64,000 nt of DNA from JANOMH01 sp031422295 (GCA_031422295.1 JANOQM010000064.1:87468-151467); one strand, 5' to 3'. Shown: positions 36,133-44,998, counted from the first letter of the stretch. Notes: generated by a model from the letters alone, not told the origin. A program made the numbers and translations.

Positions 36133-36980
36133 GCGTTCTGCTGTCGTTTGGGCATGGCTATTCGGCCCGGGCGCTGGCGCGACAACTGGTTCCCCAAGGT
36201 TGGCGGGTGATTGGGACGACCCGTGATGCGGGTAAGGCCGGGGTGTTGCGCGGCGAGGGCGTTGAGCCATTGATCTGGCCGGGGGCCGATCTGACGCAAG
36301 CGCTGGATGCGGCGACGCATCTGCTGATTTCGGCGGCCCCAGACGAGGGCGGCGATCCGGTTTTACGCCTTGTTCGAGACGAAATTGCCGCGCGCGCCGG
36401 GCAGTTTGACTGGGTCGGCTATCTGTCGACGACCGGCGTTTATGGCGATCATGACGGCGATTGGGTGGACGAAGGCAGTGCTTTGACCCCGTCCACACAG
36501 CGCGGGCAGGCGCGGGTCAAGGCCGAGGCGGATTGGGCCAGCATGGGCCTGCCCCTGCATATTTTTCGGCTGGCGGGGATTTATGGCCCCGGGCGCGGCC
36601 CGTTTGAAAAAGTGCGTCAGGGTACGGCGCGGCGGATTATCAAACCGGGCCAGGTGTTCAGCCGCATTCATCTGGATGATATTGCACAGGTGTTGGCGGC
36701 CAGCATTGCCCGGCCCAATCCGGGGGCGGCCTATAATTTATGCGATGACGATCCTGCCCCGCCCGAGGATGTCATCGCTTATGCCGCAGAATTGCTGGGC
36801 CTACCGATGCCCGCGGCCGAGGATTTTGCCACAGCCGAGATGACCCCGATGGCCCGCAGTTTTTATGCCGAGAGCAAGAAGGTGCGCAATGACCGGATCA
36901 AGGCCGAGTTGGGGGTCAAACTGATTTATCCGGATTACCGGACCGGACTGGCGGCGCTGTTGGCGGGTGAGGTACAGTAA
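36129..36980 (+). CDS. NAD-dependent epimerase/SDR-family protein (YeeZ-like)
   Basis: The start ATG 36129 overlaps the previous stop by 4 bases (ATGA) and gives 283 residues; a longer in-frame reading lies inside the hydratase gene. The Rossmann start LLSFGHGYSARALARQL has a loosened glycine motif. WVGYLSTTGVYGDHDGDWVDE is typical of YeeZ-like atypical SDRs, and IFRLAGIYGPGRGPFEKVR and SRIHLDDIAQVL follow. The substrate is unknown. Its place at the operon end suggests an accessory role. Confidence 0.87.
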   Translation: MSVLLSFGHGYSARALARQLVPQGWRVIGTTRDAGKAGVLRGEGVEPLIWPGADLTQALDAATHLLISAAPDEGGDPVLRLVRDEIAARAGQFDWVGYLSTTGVYGDHDGDWVDEGSALTPSTQRGQARVKAEADWASMGLPLHIFRLAGIYGPGRGPFEKVRQGTARRIIKPGQVFSRIHLDDIAQVLAASIARPNPGAAYNLCDDDPAPPEDVIAYAAELLGLPMPAAEDFATAEMTPMARSFYAESKKVRNDRIKAELGVKLIYPDYRTGLAALLAGEVQ

Positions 36981-37021
36981 AGTTTTTGTGTGCCGCCCCC
37001 TTGTCATGGATAAAGTTTGCG

Positions 37022-37125
37022 CCTAGGTCCGTACAGCGGACCGGGCCCCTCTGACGACAGCAATGTCGTGATGTCGGACCGCATCGAGAGTGCTCGATGC
37101 CAGCCCGGATGCGTTTCCTTCGGCT
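37022..37125 (+). ncRNA. Structured RNA leader of terC, candidate terC-motif RNA/riboswitch
   Basis: Four strong stems lie in about 100 nt before terC. GGTCCG (37026-37031) pairs with CGGACC (37037-37042). ACGACA (37054-37059) pairs with TGTCGT (37064-37069). GCATCGAG (37081-37088) pairs with CTCGATGC (37093-37100). CCGGGC (37041-37046) can pair with GCCCGG (37103-37108). CGGACC occurs again at 37075-37080, so GGTCCG has two competing partners, as in a switch. A terC RNA motif has been described in Alphaproteobacteria; I recall the name but not its consensus, so the match is tentative. Confidence 0.65.
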
Positions 37126-37160
37126 GAATTCGATAATAAATCAGTCTGATGGGGATAAAA

Positions 37161-38153
37161 ATGGAAAACCTGCTGTTTACTTTGTTCTTGGGCACGCCCG
37201 TGTGGTTGTGGTTCACGTTTATAGGTATTGTTATTTTGTTGTTGGCCTTTGATCTGGGCATATTGAATAAGACCGATCACGAGATTGGGATTAAAGAAAG
37301 CCTGAAGCTGTCGGCGCTGTATATCAGTCTTGGCGTCGCGTTTGGCGGATTTGTCTGGTATCAACTGGGGGCGCAGCCTGCGACAGAGTATATGACCGCG
37401 TTTGTGGTCGAAAAAACTTTGGCCCTGGATAATGTTTTCGTCATCGCGCTGATCTTTGGCTATTTCGCAATTCCCCGCATTTATCAGCATCGCGTGCTAT
37501 TCTGGGGTATTTTGGGCGTGATTGTTTTGCGCGGCATCATGATTGGCGTTGGCGCAACACTGGTCGCGCAATATGGCTGGGTTCTGTATATTTTCGCGGC
37601 CTTCCTGATCTTTACCGGGATCAAGATGCTGTTTACCGATGAAAAGGAAATGGACCTGAACGCTAATCCGGTTCTGAAGTTCATGCGCAAGCGGTTCCGG
37701 GTGACAGAAGACCTGCGCGGAAGTGCGTTCTTTGTGCATGAAGCAGACACTAAAACAGGCAAAATCGTCCGGTTTATGACGCCGTTGTTTCTGGCACTGG
37801 TGCTGATCGAGATCGCCGATCTGGTATTTGCAGTCGATTCCGTGCCTGCGGTGTTTGCGATCACCACTGATCCGTTTATCGTGTATACGTCGAATATCTT
37901 TGCGATCCTTGGCCTGCGCGCCTTGTATTTCGCGCTGGCCGCTGTGTTGCACAGGTTCCACTATCTGAAGTATGCGCTTGCCATTCTGTTGGTGTTTATC
38001 GGATCAAAGATATTCGTCGCCGATGCATTAGGTTGGCAGAAATTCCCGGCAAGCTGGTCATTGGGGATTACCTTTGCAATCCTGACTGGTGGCGTTGTCT
38101 ATTCGCTGTGGCGCAGCCGCAATGACCAACCCAAAGCACTGGATGCGAATTGA
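37161..38153 (+). CDS. TerC-family integral membrane protein
   Basis: Membrane protein with about nine helices, 330 residues from ATG 37161 (MENLLFTLFLGTPVWLWFTF); an in-frame ATG at 37149 is also possible. EKTLALDNVFVIALIFGYF and EIADLVFAVDSVPAVFAIT carry the acidic residues conserved in TerC/Alx proteins. Alx relatives export manganese or other metals and support metal loading of exported proteins. The structured leader suggests post-transcriptional control by a metal or pH-related signal. Confidence 0.9.
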   Translation: MENLLFTLFLGTPVWLWFTFIGIVILLLAFDLGILNKTDHEIGIKESLKLSALYISLGVAFGGFVWYQLGAQPATEYMTAFVVEKTLALDNVFVIALIFGYFAIPRIYQHRVLFWGILGVIVLRGIMIGVGATLVAQYGWVLYIFAAFLIFTGIKMLFTDEKEMDLNANPVLKFMRKRFRVTEDLRGSAFFVHEADTKTGKIVRFMTPLFLALVLIEIADLVFAVDSVPAVFAITTDPFIVYTSNIFAILGLRALYFALAAVLHRFHYLKYALAILLVFIGSKIFVADALGWQKFPASWSLGITFAILTGGVVYSLWRSRNDQPKALDAN

Positions 38154-38175
38154 TGGAAAGAATGTGACCGGTCAT

Positions 38176-38991
38176 TTACAACCCGAGGTAATTCAGGAAC
38201 GCGTGTTTTGCCCTGTCACGTTCATCCGTATCGACCAGTTTTGACATCGAACGCCGGGCCACTGACAAATCACAGTCGGCCCGGCCAGCGGCGGCAAGGA
38301 CAGGGTAAAGGTAGTCCGGAAAATCTGCCACCACCTGATCATAGTCCAGCCTGACGGGGCGCACATCATGCCGCGTCAGGAGGGTTTCGATACGGCGATA
38401 ACTTTGGATGATTTTACCCAAACAAGCCAGAATTGCGGCGGGATCCGGGATGATCGGGTCCCCGGACCGCCATTTGACGATGCGACCACCCGTAATTATG
38501 GTTTCGGCATTCCGGTGATATTGATTGGTAATGCTGACCCGCCAGGTGGAATAGGCCACGTCCCAAAGTGCGGCACGGTGTAATGTCACGACGGTTGTCT
38601 GATCAAAATTGTCCAGAAAGAACCGCAAAGCGGCGTCTTCTTCCATGTCCCGTTGTGTGTCTGCGGTTGGCTGCGGTGCGTGATCGTTCAGCAGCAAGGC
38701 TCCAAACCGCTGGATGTAATTCATCATAAGGGTAACGGCGAAAACATCTGACTCCGCACTAGCGCCGCGTTGGGCAAAGACAGCGAGTTTGTCGTGCAGA
38801 GACCCGATATTTGCCTCGGCCTTGAGTAAGTGTTCGCCGGGTGTTCCCAATACGCCCAGCGATTTTATATCTTGCCCCAAAAGGGCCGTGCCGGTCCGCT
38901 GGACCCCTAAAATGACCAGCGCGTCCCTTTGCGGGATCATCGCGCGCAGGTCTGCGGCCGCTGATGTTGTTGGGAGATTGCCGTTGATCAA
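38176..38991 (-). CDS. Stf0-like sulfotransferase
   Basis: The 271-residue protein begins at a TTG (38991) that overlaps the dxs stop by 4 bases (TTGA). VILGVQRTGTALLGQDIKSL followed by GVLGTPGEHL is the PAPS 5'-phosphosulfate loop and following helix of Stf0-type sulfotransferases. VVTLHRAALWDVAYSTW fits the 3'-phosphate-binding strand and helix. Such enzymes sulfate trehalose or surface glycans; the acceptor is unknown here. A later Met before the PAPS loop could be the start, but the coupled TTG is plausible. Translation coupling to dxs is odd for a surface-modifying enzyme. Confidence 0.75.
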   Translation of the reverse strand: MINGNLPTTSAAADLRAMIPQRDALVILGVQRTGTALLGQDIKSLGVLGTPGEHLLKAEANIGSLHDKLAVFAQRGASAESDVFAVTLMMNYIQRFGALLLNDHAPQPTADTQRDMEEDAALRFFLDNFDQTTVVTLHRAALWDVAYSTWRVSITNQYHRNAETIITGGRIVKWRSGDPIIPDPAAILACLGKIIQSYRRIETLLTRHDVRPVRLDYDQVVADFPDYLYPVLAAAGRADCDLSVARRSMSKLVDTDERDRAKHAFLNYLGL

Positions 38992-40915
38992 GCCCGCAGG
39001 CCGATCATGCCGATACCCAGCACATCCAGCACCTTGCGTTCAATATCTGCCGCATTCAGCCCTGCGGCGTGATACATATCCGCAGGGTTGGCATGGTCGA
39101 TGAATGTGTCGGGCAGAACCATCGACCGGTATTTCAAACCGTGGTCGAAGATGCCGTTTTCGGCCAGCAGTTGCGCCACATGAGAGCCAAAGCCGCCGAT
39201 GGCCCCTTCTTCGATAGTGATCAACGCCTCGTGGGTGCGGGCCAGCCGCAGGATAAGGTCGGCGTCCAACGGTTTGGCAAAGCGGGCGTCGGCGATGGTG
39301 GGGGTGATCCCTTTTGCGCCCAAAGCCTCGGCTGCGACCATCACCTCGGACAGGCGGGTGCCGAAGGACAGGATGGCGACACGGGCGCCCTGCTGGATGA
39401 TCCGGCCTTTGCCAATTTCCAGCGGTTGCGGATCGGCGGGCATTTCAACGCCGACCCCCTCGCCACGCGGAAACCGAAAGGCGATAGGGCCGTCATCATA
39501 GGCCGCCGCCGTGGCGACCATGCGCACCAGTTCAGATTCGTCTGCGGCGGCCATGACCACGAAGCCGGGCAGGTTTGACAGATAGGCCACGTCGAAGGCC
39601 CCGGCATGGGTGGCCCCATCAGCCCCGACCAGCCCGGCCCGGTCGATGGCAAAGCGCACCGGCAGGCGCTGGATCGCCACATCATGCACAACCTGATCAT
39701 AGCCGCGTTGCAGGAAGGTCGAATAGATCGCGCAGAACGGGCGCATGCCGCCTGCCGCGAGGGCCGCCGAGAATGTAACGGCGTGTTGTTCAGCGATGCC
39801 GACGTCAAAGCAGCGGCTGGTGTAGCGCTGCATGAACTTGGACAGGCCAGTGCCGTCGGGCATGCGGCGGTGACTGCACAGATACGCGGGTCGCGGGCGG
39901 CATGGGCCAGCAGCGCCTCGGCAAAGACATTGGCATAGGACGGCGCGTTGGTGGGCGCAGATTTCTGTTCGCCGGTGAGGACGTTGAATTTGCCGGTGGC
40001 ATGGCCTTTGTCGCGGGCATTTTCGGCGGGGCCGTAACCACGCCCCTTTTTGGTGATCGCGTGGATCAGAATCGGCCCGGTCAGCCGCGCCTTGACGGTG
40101 CGCAGAACGCTCAGAAGCTGTTCCATGTCGTGCCCGTCGATCGGGCCGAGGTAGGAAAAGCCCAGTTCCTCGAACAACGTGCCCCCGACGGTCATGTGTT
40201 TGAGCATGTCCTTGGCGCGTTTCGCCCCCTCGCGGAACGGTTCGGGCAGCAGCGAGACGGCCCCTTTGGCTGCAGCCTTGAGTTCTTGAAACGGATCGCC
40301 TGCATAAAGCCGGGACAGGTAGCTGGACATTGCCCCAACCGGCGGCGCAATGGACATTTCATTGTCGTTCAGGATGACAATCAGCCGTTTTTTCAGGGCA
40401 CCGGCGTTGTTCATCGCCTCATAGGCCATGCCTGCCGACATCGACCCGTCACCGATGACCGCGATGCAATCGCCGATGCCGGTATCAGGCGCACCCCCCA
40501 GATCGCGGGCGACGGCGAAACCCAAGGCGGCGCTGATCGAGGTAGAACTATGCGCTGCGCCGAAGGGGTCATAAGGCGATTCGCTGCGTTTGGTGAAACC
40601 GGACAGCCCGTCCTTCATCCGCAGGGTGCGGATCCGGTCACGTCGCCCGGTCAGGATTTTATGGGGATAGCATTGGTGGCCGACGTCCCAGATAATCTTG
40701 TCTTTCGGTGCATCAAAGATGGCATGCAGGGCGACGGTCAGTTCGACCACGCCCAAACCCGCGCCCAGATGCCCGCCGGTGACGGAAACCGCCGCGATGG
40801 TTTCAGCGCGGAGTTCATCGGCAAGGCGGCGCAATTCGGGGTCTGACAGCCCTTTCATATCGGCGGGCAGATGAATGCGGTCCAACAGGGGGGTGGCGGG
40901 GCGGTCGGTCATCAT
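38988..40915 (-). CDS. dxs: 1-deoxy-D-xylulose-5-phosphate synthase Dxs, interrupted by a one-base frameshift
   Basis: Thiamine-diphosphate enzyme making DXP from pyruvate and glyceraldehyde 3-phosphate for isoprenoids. The N-terminal part (40915 to about 39866) holds DVGHQCYPHKILTGRRD and the cofactor motif GDGSMSAGMAYEAMNNAG to NDNEMSI. It runs to DPRICAVTAA and then loses frame. The C-terminal part resumes at about 39863 with MPDGTGLSKFMQRYTSRCFD and VGIAEQHAVTF. Family proteins read ..AVTAAMPDGTG.. without a break, so one base is missing between 39863 and 39868. The two parts together give the full normal length. Either the gene is broken or this is a sequencing error; error is likelier because the pathway is essential unless a second dxs exists. 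Confidence 0.9.
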
Positions 40916-40920
40916 GGCCT

Positions 40921-41784
40921 CTACTTCTTGCGGCTTAGCACAAAATGGGCGGCTTGACGCAAGGTTTGTGCGCTCTCACCATAGACTGCAAGTGCTGTGC
41001 AAGCCTCTGTGACCAAAGCACTCGCGCGGCGCTTTGCCTCGTCCAGCCCCAAAAGCGACACGAAGGTGGCCTTGCCAGCAGTGGCGTCTTTGCCGACGGC
41101 CTTGCCGACAGACCCGGCGTCACCGGTCACATCCAGCACGTCATCAGCGATTTGAAACGCCAGCCCGAGTTTGTCGCCATAGGTTTGCAACGGGCCCAGG
41201 TCCGCCCCGGCCATCCGGGCCCCGGCCATGGCCGACCATGAGATCAGCGCGCCAGTTTTACCGGTTTGGAGTGCGGTAATCTGGTCCAAGGTCAACGGCA
41301 TCGCCGTGGTTTCGGCAGCGATGTCAGCGGCCTGACCGCCGACCATGCCATGCAGGCCCGCCGCATGAAAAAGCGACACTAACAAGGCTAAACGGGCCTG
41401 ATCTGACACCCGCGTTGCGGCGCAAAGTTCAAAGGCGAGGGTCTGCAAAGCGTCCCCCGCCAGCACCGCCGTCGCTTCGTTCCATTTGCGATGCACTGTG
41501 GGCAGGCCCCGGCGCATATCGTCATCATCCATGCAAGGCAGGTCGTCATGCACCAGCGAATAGGCATGCAGGCATTCGATGGCGGCAGCGGCGGGGGCCG
41601 CATCTGTGGCGCGGATCCCGTGCAAACGGGCAGATTCCATCACCAGAAATCCGCGTAATCCTTTGCCACCGGTCAGGGCATAGCGCATGGCTGCGGCAAG
41701 ATCGCCGGGGGCTGCACCGATCGCGCGCGCAATTTCATCCGCGATGGCGGATTGCGCAGCCGATAAAGCCGCCTCAAACGGCAT
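40921..41784 (-). CDS. ispA: Farnesyl/geranyl diphosphate synthase IspA
   Basis: The 287-residue trans-prenyltransferase has the first aspartate-rich motif in HDDLPCMDDDDMRRGLPTVH and the second in FQIADDVLDVTGD; GGKGLRGFLVME supplies the diphosphate-binding Lys/Arg. It makes C10-C15 prenyl diphosphates. xseB ends on the base where ispA starts (TAATG), and dxs starts 5 bp after its stop, the standard xseB-ispA-dxs order of Alphaproteobacteria. Confidence 0.94.
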   Translation of the reverse strand: MPFEAALSAAQSAIADEIARAIGAAPGDLAAAMRYALTGGKGLRGFLVMESARLHGIRATDAAPAAAAIECLHAYSLVHDDLPCMDDDDMRRGLPTVHRKWNEATAVLAGDALQTLAFELCAATRVSDQARLALLVSLFHAAGLHGMVGGQAADIAAETTAMPLTLDQITALQTGKTGALISWSAMAGARMAGADLGPLQTYGDKLGLAFQIADDVLDVTGDAGSVGKAVGKDATAGKATFVSLLGLDEAKRRASALVTEACTALAVYGESAQTLRQAAHFVLSRKK

Positions 41785-42026
41785 TAACCGGCATCCAGCG
41801 GCACGGTTCCGCTGGGCACTCCGCCCTCACCCAAAGTGATTTTGGCGACTTTTTCTTCGGCCTCGGCCAGCTTTTTCTCGCAGCGGGCCCTTAACGCAGC
41901 CCCGCGTTCGTACAGTGCGATGGAGGCGTCGAGCGCCACATCGCCGCGCTCCAGCTTGGCCACGACGCCCTCAAGTTCCTTGATCGCGTCCTCAAATGTC
42001 ATGTCGTCCACGGCAATGGCACTCAT
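41784..42026 (-). CDS. xseB: Exodeoxyribonuclease VII small subunit XseB
   Basis: The 80-residue protein has the family core MTFEDAIKELEGVVAKLERG and LDASIALYERGAALRARCEK, a helical hairpin that binds the large nuclease subunit. It overlaps the HDAC-like gene by 4 bases upstream and ispA by 1 base downstream. The large subunit XseA is not in the window. Confidence 0.93.
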   Translation of the reverse strand: MSAIAVDDMTFEDAIKELEGVVAKLERGDVALDASIALYERGAALRARCEKKLAEAEEKVAKITLGEGGVPSGTVPLDAG

Positions 42027-42949
42027 GCGCCTCTCTCCCTTAATACTTTCACATGGGCAGCGGCTGCGGCACCCAAGGCTGGCAGATCATAGCCGCCTTC
42101 CAGGCTGGATACCACGCGGCCCTGACAGTGTTTATCGGCCAGATCGCACAGCCGCCCGGTCACCCAGCCGAAATCTGCAGTGGTCAGGTTCAGTCCGGCC
42201 AGTGGATCATCCTGATGTGCATCAAATCCTGCAGAGATGAGCAGAAGTTGCGGAGCAAAGGCATTGAGGCGTGGGAATACATCACGCTCGTAAATTTCGC
42301 GGAAGGATTTGGACCCGGTGCCGGGTTTCAGTGGCACGTTCATCACGGTCCCGTGCGGGCCGGTGTCATCTGCCGCGCCTGTGCCGGGCCACAAAGGCAT
42401 CTGGTGGCTGGAAATGAACAATATGCGCGGGTCATCTTCGACCAAGGCTTGGGTTCCATTGCCGTGATGCACGTCGAAATCGACGATCGCCACGCGGGTC
42501 AGCCCGTGGTGGTCCAGTGCATGTTTGGCCCCGATGGCGACATTGCCAAACAGGCAAAACCCCATTGGCAGAGACTGTTCTGCGTGGTGTCCCGGCGGGC
42601 GGATCGCGGCAAAGGCATTCGCCGCCTCGCCCGTCATGACCATATCCACCGCCCGCACAACAGCCCCGACCGCCCGGTAAGCCGCGGCCAGACTTCCCGC
42701 CGACATATGCGTGTCAGCGTCAAGCGATACCCAGCCATTAACGGGTGCAACCTTGCGGATATCGGCGACATGCGCAGGGCTGTGAACCCGTAACAGATCG
42801 TCATCCGCTGCCAACGGGGCCTTGATGCGCAGCAGGTCCATATCGGCTAATGCCCCCAGAACGGCATCCAACCGCGCCACCTGTTCGGGATGACCCGGTG
42901 GCGTGACATGGTTCAAACATTCGGGATGCGTGATGAGTGCTGTTGTCAT
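42023..42949 (-). CDS. Histone deacetylase-family protein (acetylpolyamine amidohydrolase-like)
   Basis: The 308-residue zinc hydrolase starts at ATG 42949 (MTTALITHPECLNHVTPPGH). RPPGHHAEQSLPMGFCLFGN has the catalytic His pair, DFDVHHGNGTQ the zinc Asp and His, and SAGFDAHQDDPLAGL the second zinc Asp. SLEGGYDL ends the active site. Bacterial members deacetylate polyamines, acetoin-pathway proteins or other substrates; the exact one is unknown. It heads the xseB-ispA-dxs run. Confidence 0.9.
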   Translation of the reverse strand: MTTALITHPECLNHVTPPGHPEQVARLDAVLGALADMDLLRIKAPLAADDDLLRVHSPAHVADIRKVAPVNGWVSLDADTHMSAGSLAAAYRAVGAVVRAVDMVMTGEAANAFAAIRPPGHHAEQSLPMGFCLFGNVAIGAKHALDHHGLTRVAIVDFDVHHGNGTQALVEDDPRILFISSHQMPLWPGTGAADDTGPHGTVMNVPLKPGTGSKSFREIYERDVFPRLNAFAPQLLLISAGFDAHQDDPLAGLNLTTADFGWVTGRLCDLADKHCQGRVVSSLEGGYDLPALGAAAAAHVKVLRERGA

Positions 42950-42997
42950 GGCCCCAAGGAACAGAAATACTGCGCCCGACACAAGTGAGGTTTTGAC

Positions 42998-43540
42998 ATG
43001 CGTTTGATTTCTAGCCTTTGCCTGATCGCCCTGACCAGCCAAGCCGCGGCCCAACAGGTTCTGGGCGTGGTGCAATCTGATCTGGATGGCAGCGGCGCGC
43101 CCGAAACCTTTACGTTGCTGGATACCGGCAATGGCACGGCGGATCTGCAAATCGACGATACGTCATTGGGCACGGTGTTTGCCTCTGACATCGCCTGGGT
43201 TGGGGGGGCAGGCGGGCAACTCCCAGAGCTGGGCCTAGCCGATAACGGGTCGGTGCAGTTGACGTCGATGAACGAGGGGATCGGGCGGGACAGGTGGGCG
43301 CTAACGCTGACAATTGCCTATCGGGATGATGCTTACCGCGTTGCAGGCTATACCTACCGTTGGCGTGATACGATTGAATTGGCCAATAACGGGGTTTGTG
43401 ATGTGAACCTGTTGACCGGGCAGGGTGAGGTGTCGCTTGATGGCGGGCCGAAAAAGCTGTTCAGCCAATCGCTGCCCGCGCTGGCGGTCACCGACTGGAC
43501 GGATATGACGATCAATCTGCCGCCGGACGCCTGCCAGTAA
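42998..43540 (+). CDS. Hypothetical exported protein
   Basis: The 180-residue protein has a clear signal peptide (MRLISSLCLIALTSQAAA). The mature part begins QQVLGVVQSDLDGSGAPETF, which resembles a short calcium-loop-like DxDGxGxxE segment, and ends with a Cys (PPDACQ); another Cys sits in NNGVCDVN. I recognise no family. It is divergent from the HDAC-like gene with 48 bp between starts. Confidence 0.7.
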   Translation: MRLISSLCLIALTSQAAAQQVLGVVQSDLDGSGAPETFTLLDTGNGTADLQIDDTSLGTVFASDIAWVGGAGGQLPELGLADNGSVQLTSMNEGIGRDRWALTLTIAYRDDAYRVAGYTYRWRDTIELANNGVCDVNLLTGQGEVSLDGGPKKLFSQSLPALAVTDWTDMTINLPPDACQ

Positions 43541-43663
43541 GGTCGGTGTTGCGCCTGCTGGTGAAAAGCAGCGGGCGTGATTGTCGGCAATTGGCTGAAT
43601 GCGCAGCATTTTGTGCCGAGCGGCGCTGGTAATTTTACCTTAACGTTATGATATCATTAACAC

Positions 43664-43690
43664 AAAACCTTCCCCGTGGGGAAGGTTTTT
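43664..43690. terminator. Strong bidirectional Rho-independent terminator
   Basis: AAAACCTTCCCC and GGGGAAGGTTTTT form a long perfect stem with A and T tails on the two sides. It lies between the exported protein gene and petR, which converge, and can serve both. Confidence 0.85.
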
Positions 43691-43749
43691 CGTTGCTGAC
43701 GACCCTCGGGGCTGGCTGACCAATAACGATTCCGCGAAGAATGCCCTCC

Positions 43750-44460
43750 TTAATCCGGCGCCAGCATGTACCCCGAACCACGGACGGTTTGCAGATAGCG
43801 GGGTTGCCGGGGGTCAGCCTCGATCTTGCGGCGTAGCCTTGTGATCTGCACGTCAACGGCGCGTTCCTGGGCTTGGCCGCCACCGCGCCCCAGTTCTTCG
43901 ACCAGATAGGTTCGGGTCACGGCGTCGCGTGGGCGGGCCGAAAAGATGCGCATCAGCTGACTTTCAGTAGCGGTCAGCCGCACCTGCGCCGTGCCATGCC
44001 ACATCTCGCCGCGTTCAATATCATAACGAACCGGGCCAAGATGCAGGACCTTTGGCACCACGACGGCGGGTTCGGCGGCAGGCACCCGGCGCAGGATGGC
44101 GTTGATCCGCAACAGCAGCTCTTTCGGCTCGAACGGTTTGGCAAGGTAATCATCCGCCCCGGCCTCGAGCCCGGCAATCCGTTCACTGGTTTCGGCCTTG
44201 GCGGTCAGCAGCAGGACCGGAGTAGCGATTTTGCGGCGCAGGTCACGGCACAGCGAAACGCCATCTTCGCCCGGCATCATCACGTCCAGCACGATCAGGT
44301 CAAATTCCAGCCCGGATAGAATACGCCGCGCATGGGCGGCGTCCCGTGCCGCAGTCACCAGAAACCCGGCGCGGACCAGAAATTTCTGCAACAGCACCCG
44401 GATCCGTTCGTCGTCATCGACGATCAAAAGATGCGCATCATCGCTTTGTGGTGTCGGCAT
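43750..44460 (-). CDS. petR: OmpR-family response regulator PetR
   Basis: The 236-residue protein has a receiver domain with the acidic pocket D15-D17, phospho-acceptor D59 in LIVLDVMMPGEDG and Lys in DDYLAKPF, then an OmpR-type winged helix (LTATESQLMRIF, RAVDVQITRLRRKIE, YLQTVRGSGYML). It lies directly after the MarR gene with a one-base overlap (TGATG). The MarR plus OmpR pair matches PetP-PetR, known in Rhodobacter capsulatus as essential and linked to petABC. Here it is about 26 kb from petABC. No cognate kinase is next to it. Confidence 0.88.
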   Translation of the reverse strand: MPTPQSDDAHLLIVDDDERIRVLLQKFLVRAGFLVTAARDAAHARRILSGLEFDLIVLDVMMPGEDGVSLCRDLRRKIATPVLLLTAKAETSERIAGLEAGADDYLAKPFEPKELLLRINAILRRVPAAEPAVVVPKVLHLGPVRYDIERGEMWHGTAQVRLTATESQLMRIFSARPRDAVTRTYLVEELGRGGGQAQERAVDVQITRLRRKIEADPRQPRYLQTVRGSGYMLAPD

Positions 44461-44969
44461 CAGCTACGTCCCCGGTCCCGCAGCGCCTCGTATTGGCGGC
44501 GCATATTTTCGTCCATCATCGATTCCAGCACTTGCCTGAACCCTGCGACGGCCACCGGACCTGCCTTGCGATAGGCCATGCGCATCCGGTCGCGCTGCGC
44601 ATCAGACAAGGCCCGTTCCAGCACGGCCCCCGCCTCGGTCAGAAACAAATGCCGTTCGCGTTTATCCTCGCGGCCAATCTTGCTTTGCACAAGACCGTCC
44701 TGCATCAGGCTGCGCAACACACGATTAAGCGATTGTTTTGTCACCCCCAGAATCGCCAGCAGATTGTTAACCGTTGTGCCGGGGCTGCGGTTGATGAAAT
44801 GAATGGCGCGGTGATGGGCGCGGCCGTAATCCTTGTCCGCCAGAATACGGTCCGGGTCGGCGGTAAATCCGCGATAGGCAAAGAACATCGCCTCGATGCC
44901 TTTGCGCAATTGTTCGTCGGTCAGAAACAGCAGCCCCTGCCCGCCCTGCGGCGACGTTTCCTCGGCCAT
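44460..44969 (-). CDS. petP: MarR-family regulator PetP
   Basis: The 169-residue winged-helix protein has VNNLLAILGVTKQSLNRVLR in the recognition region and the wing DGLVQSKIGREDKRERHLFLT. ATG 44969 (MAEETSPQGG) is chosen because AGGAG lies 8 bases upstream, although the frame is open further. It is coupled to petR. A perfect inverted repeat in the upstream region divergent from ilvE may be its operator. Confidence 0.87.
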   Translation of the reverse strand: MAEETSPQGGQGLLFLTDEQLRKGIEAMFFAYRGFTADPDRILADKDYGRAHHRAIHFINRSPGTTVNNLLAILGVTKQSLNRVLRSLMQDGLVQSKIGREDKRERHLFLTEAGAVLERALSDAQRDRMRMAYRKAGPVAVAGFRQVLESMMDENMRRQYEALRDRGRS

Positions 44970-44998
44970 GAGCATTCTCCTGTTTGCCACGCCAGAAT

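Noticed and set aside
37022..37160. yybP-ykoY manganese riboswitch before terC
   Set aside because: The conserved GGGGAGUAG core was not found; the structured leader is kept as a different candidate class.
38988..39863. A separate short transketolase-like gene
   Set aside because: It is the C-terminal half of dxs in the next frame, beginning exactly where the upstream frame loses homology.
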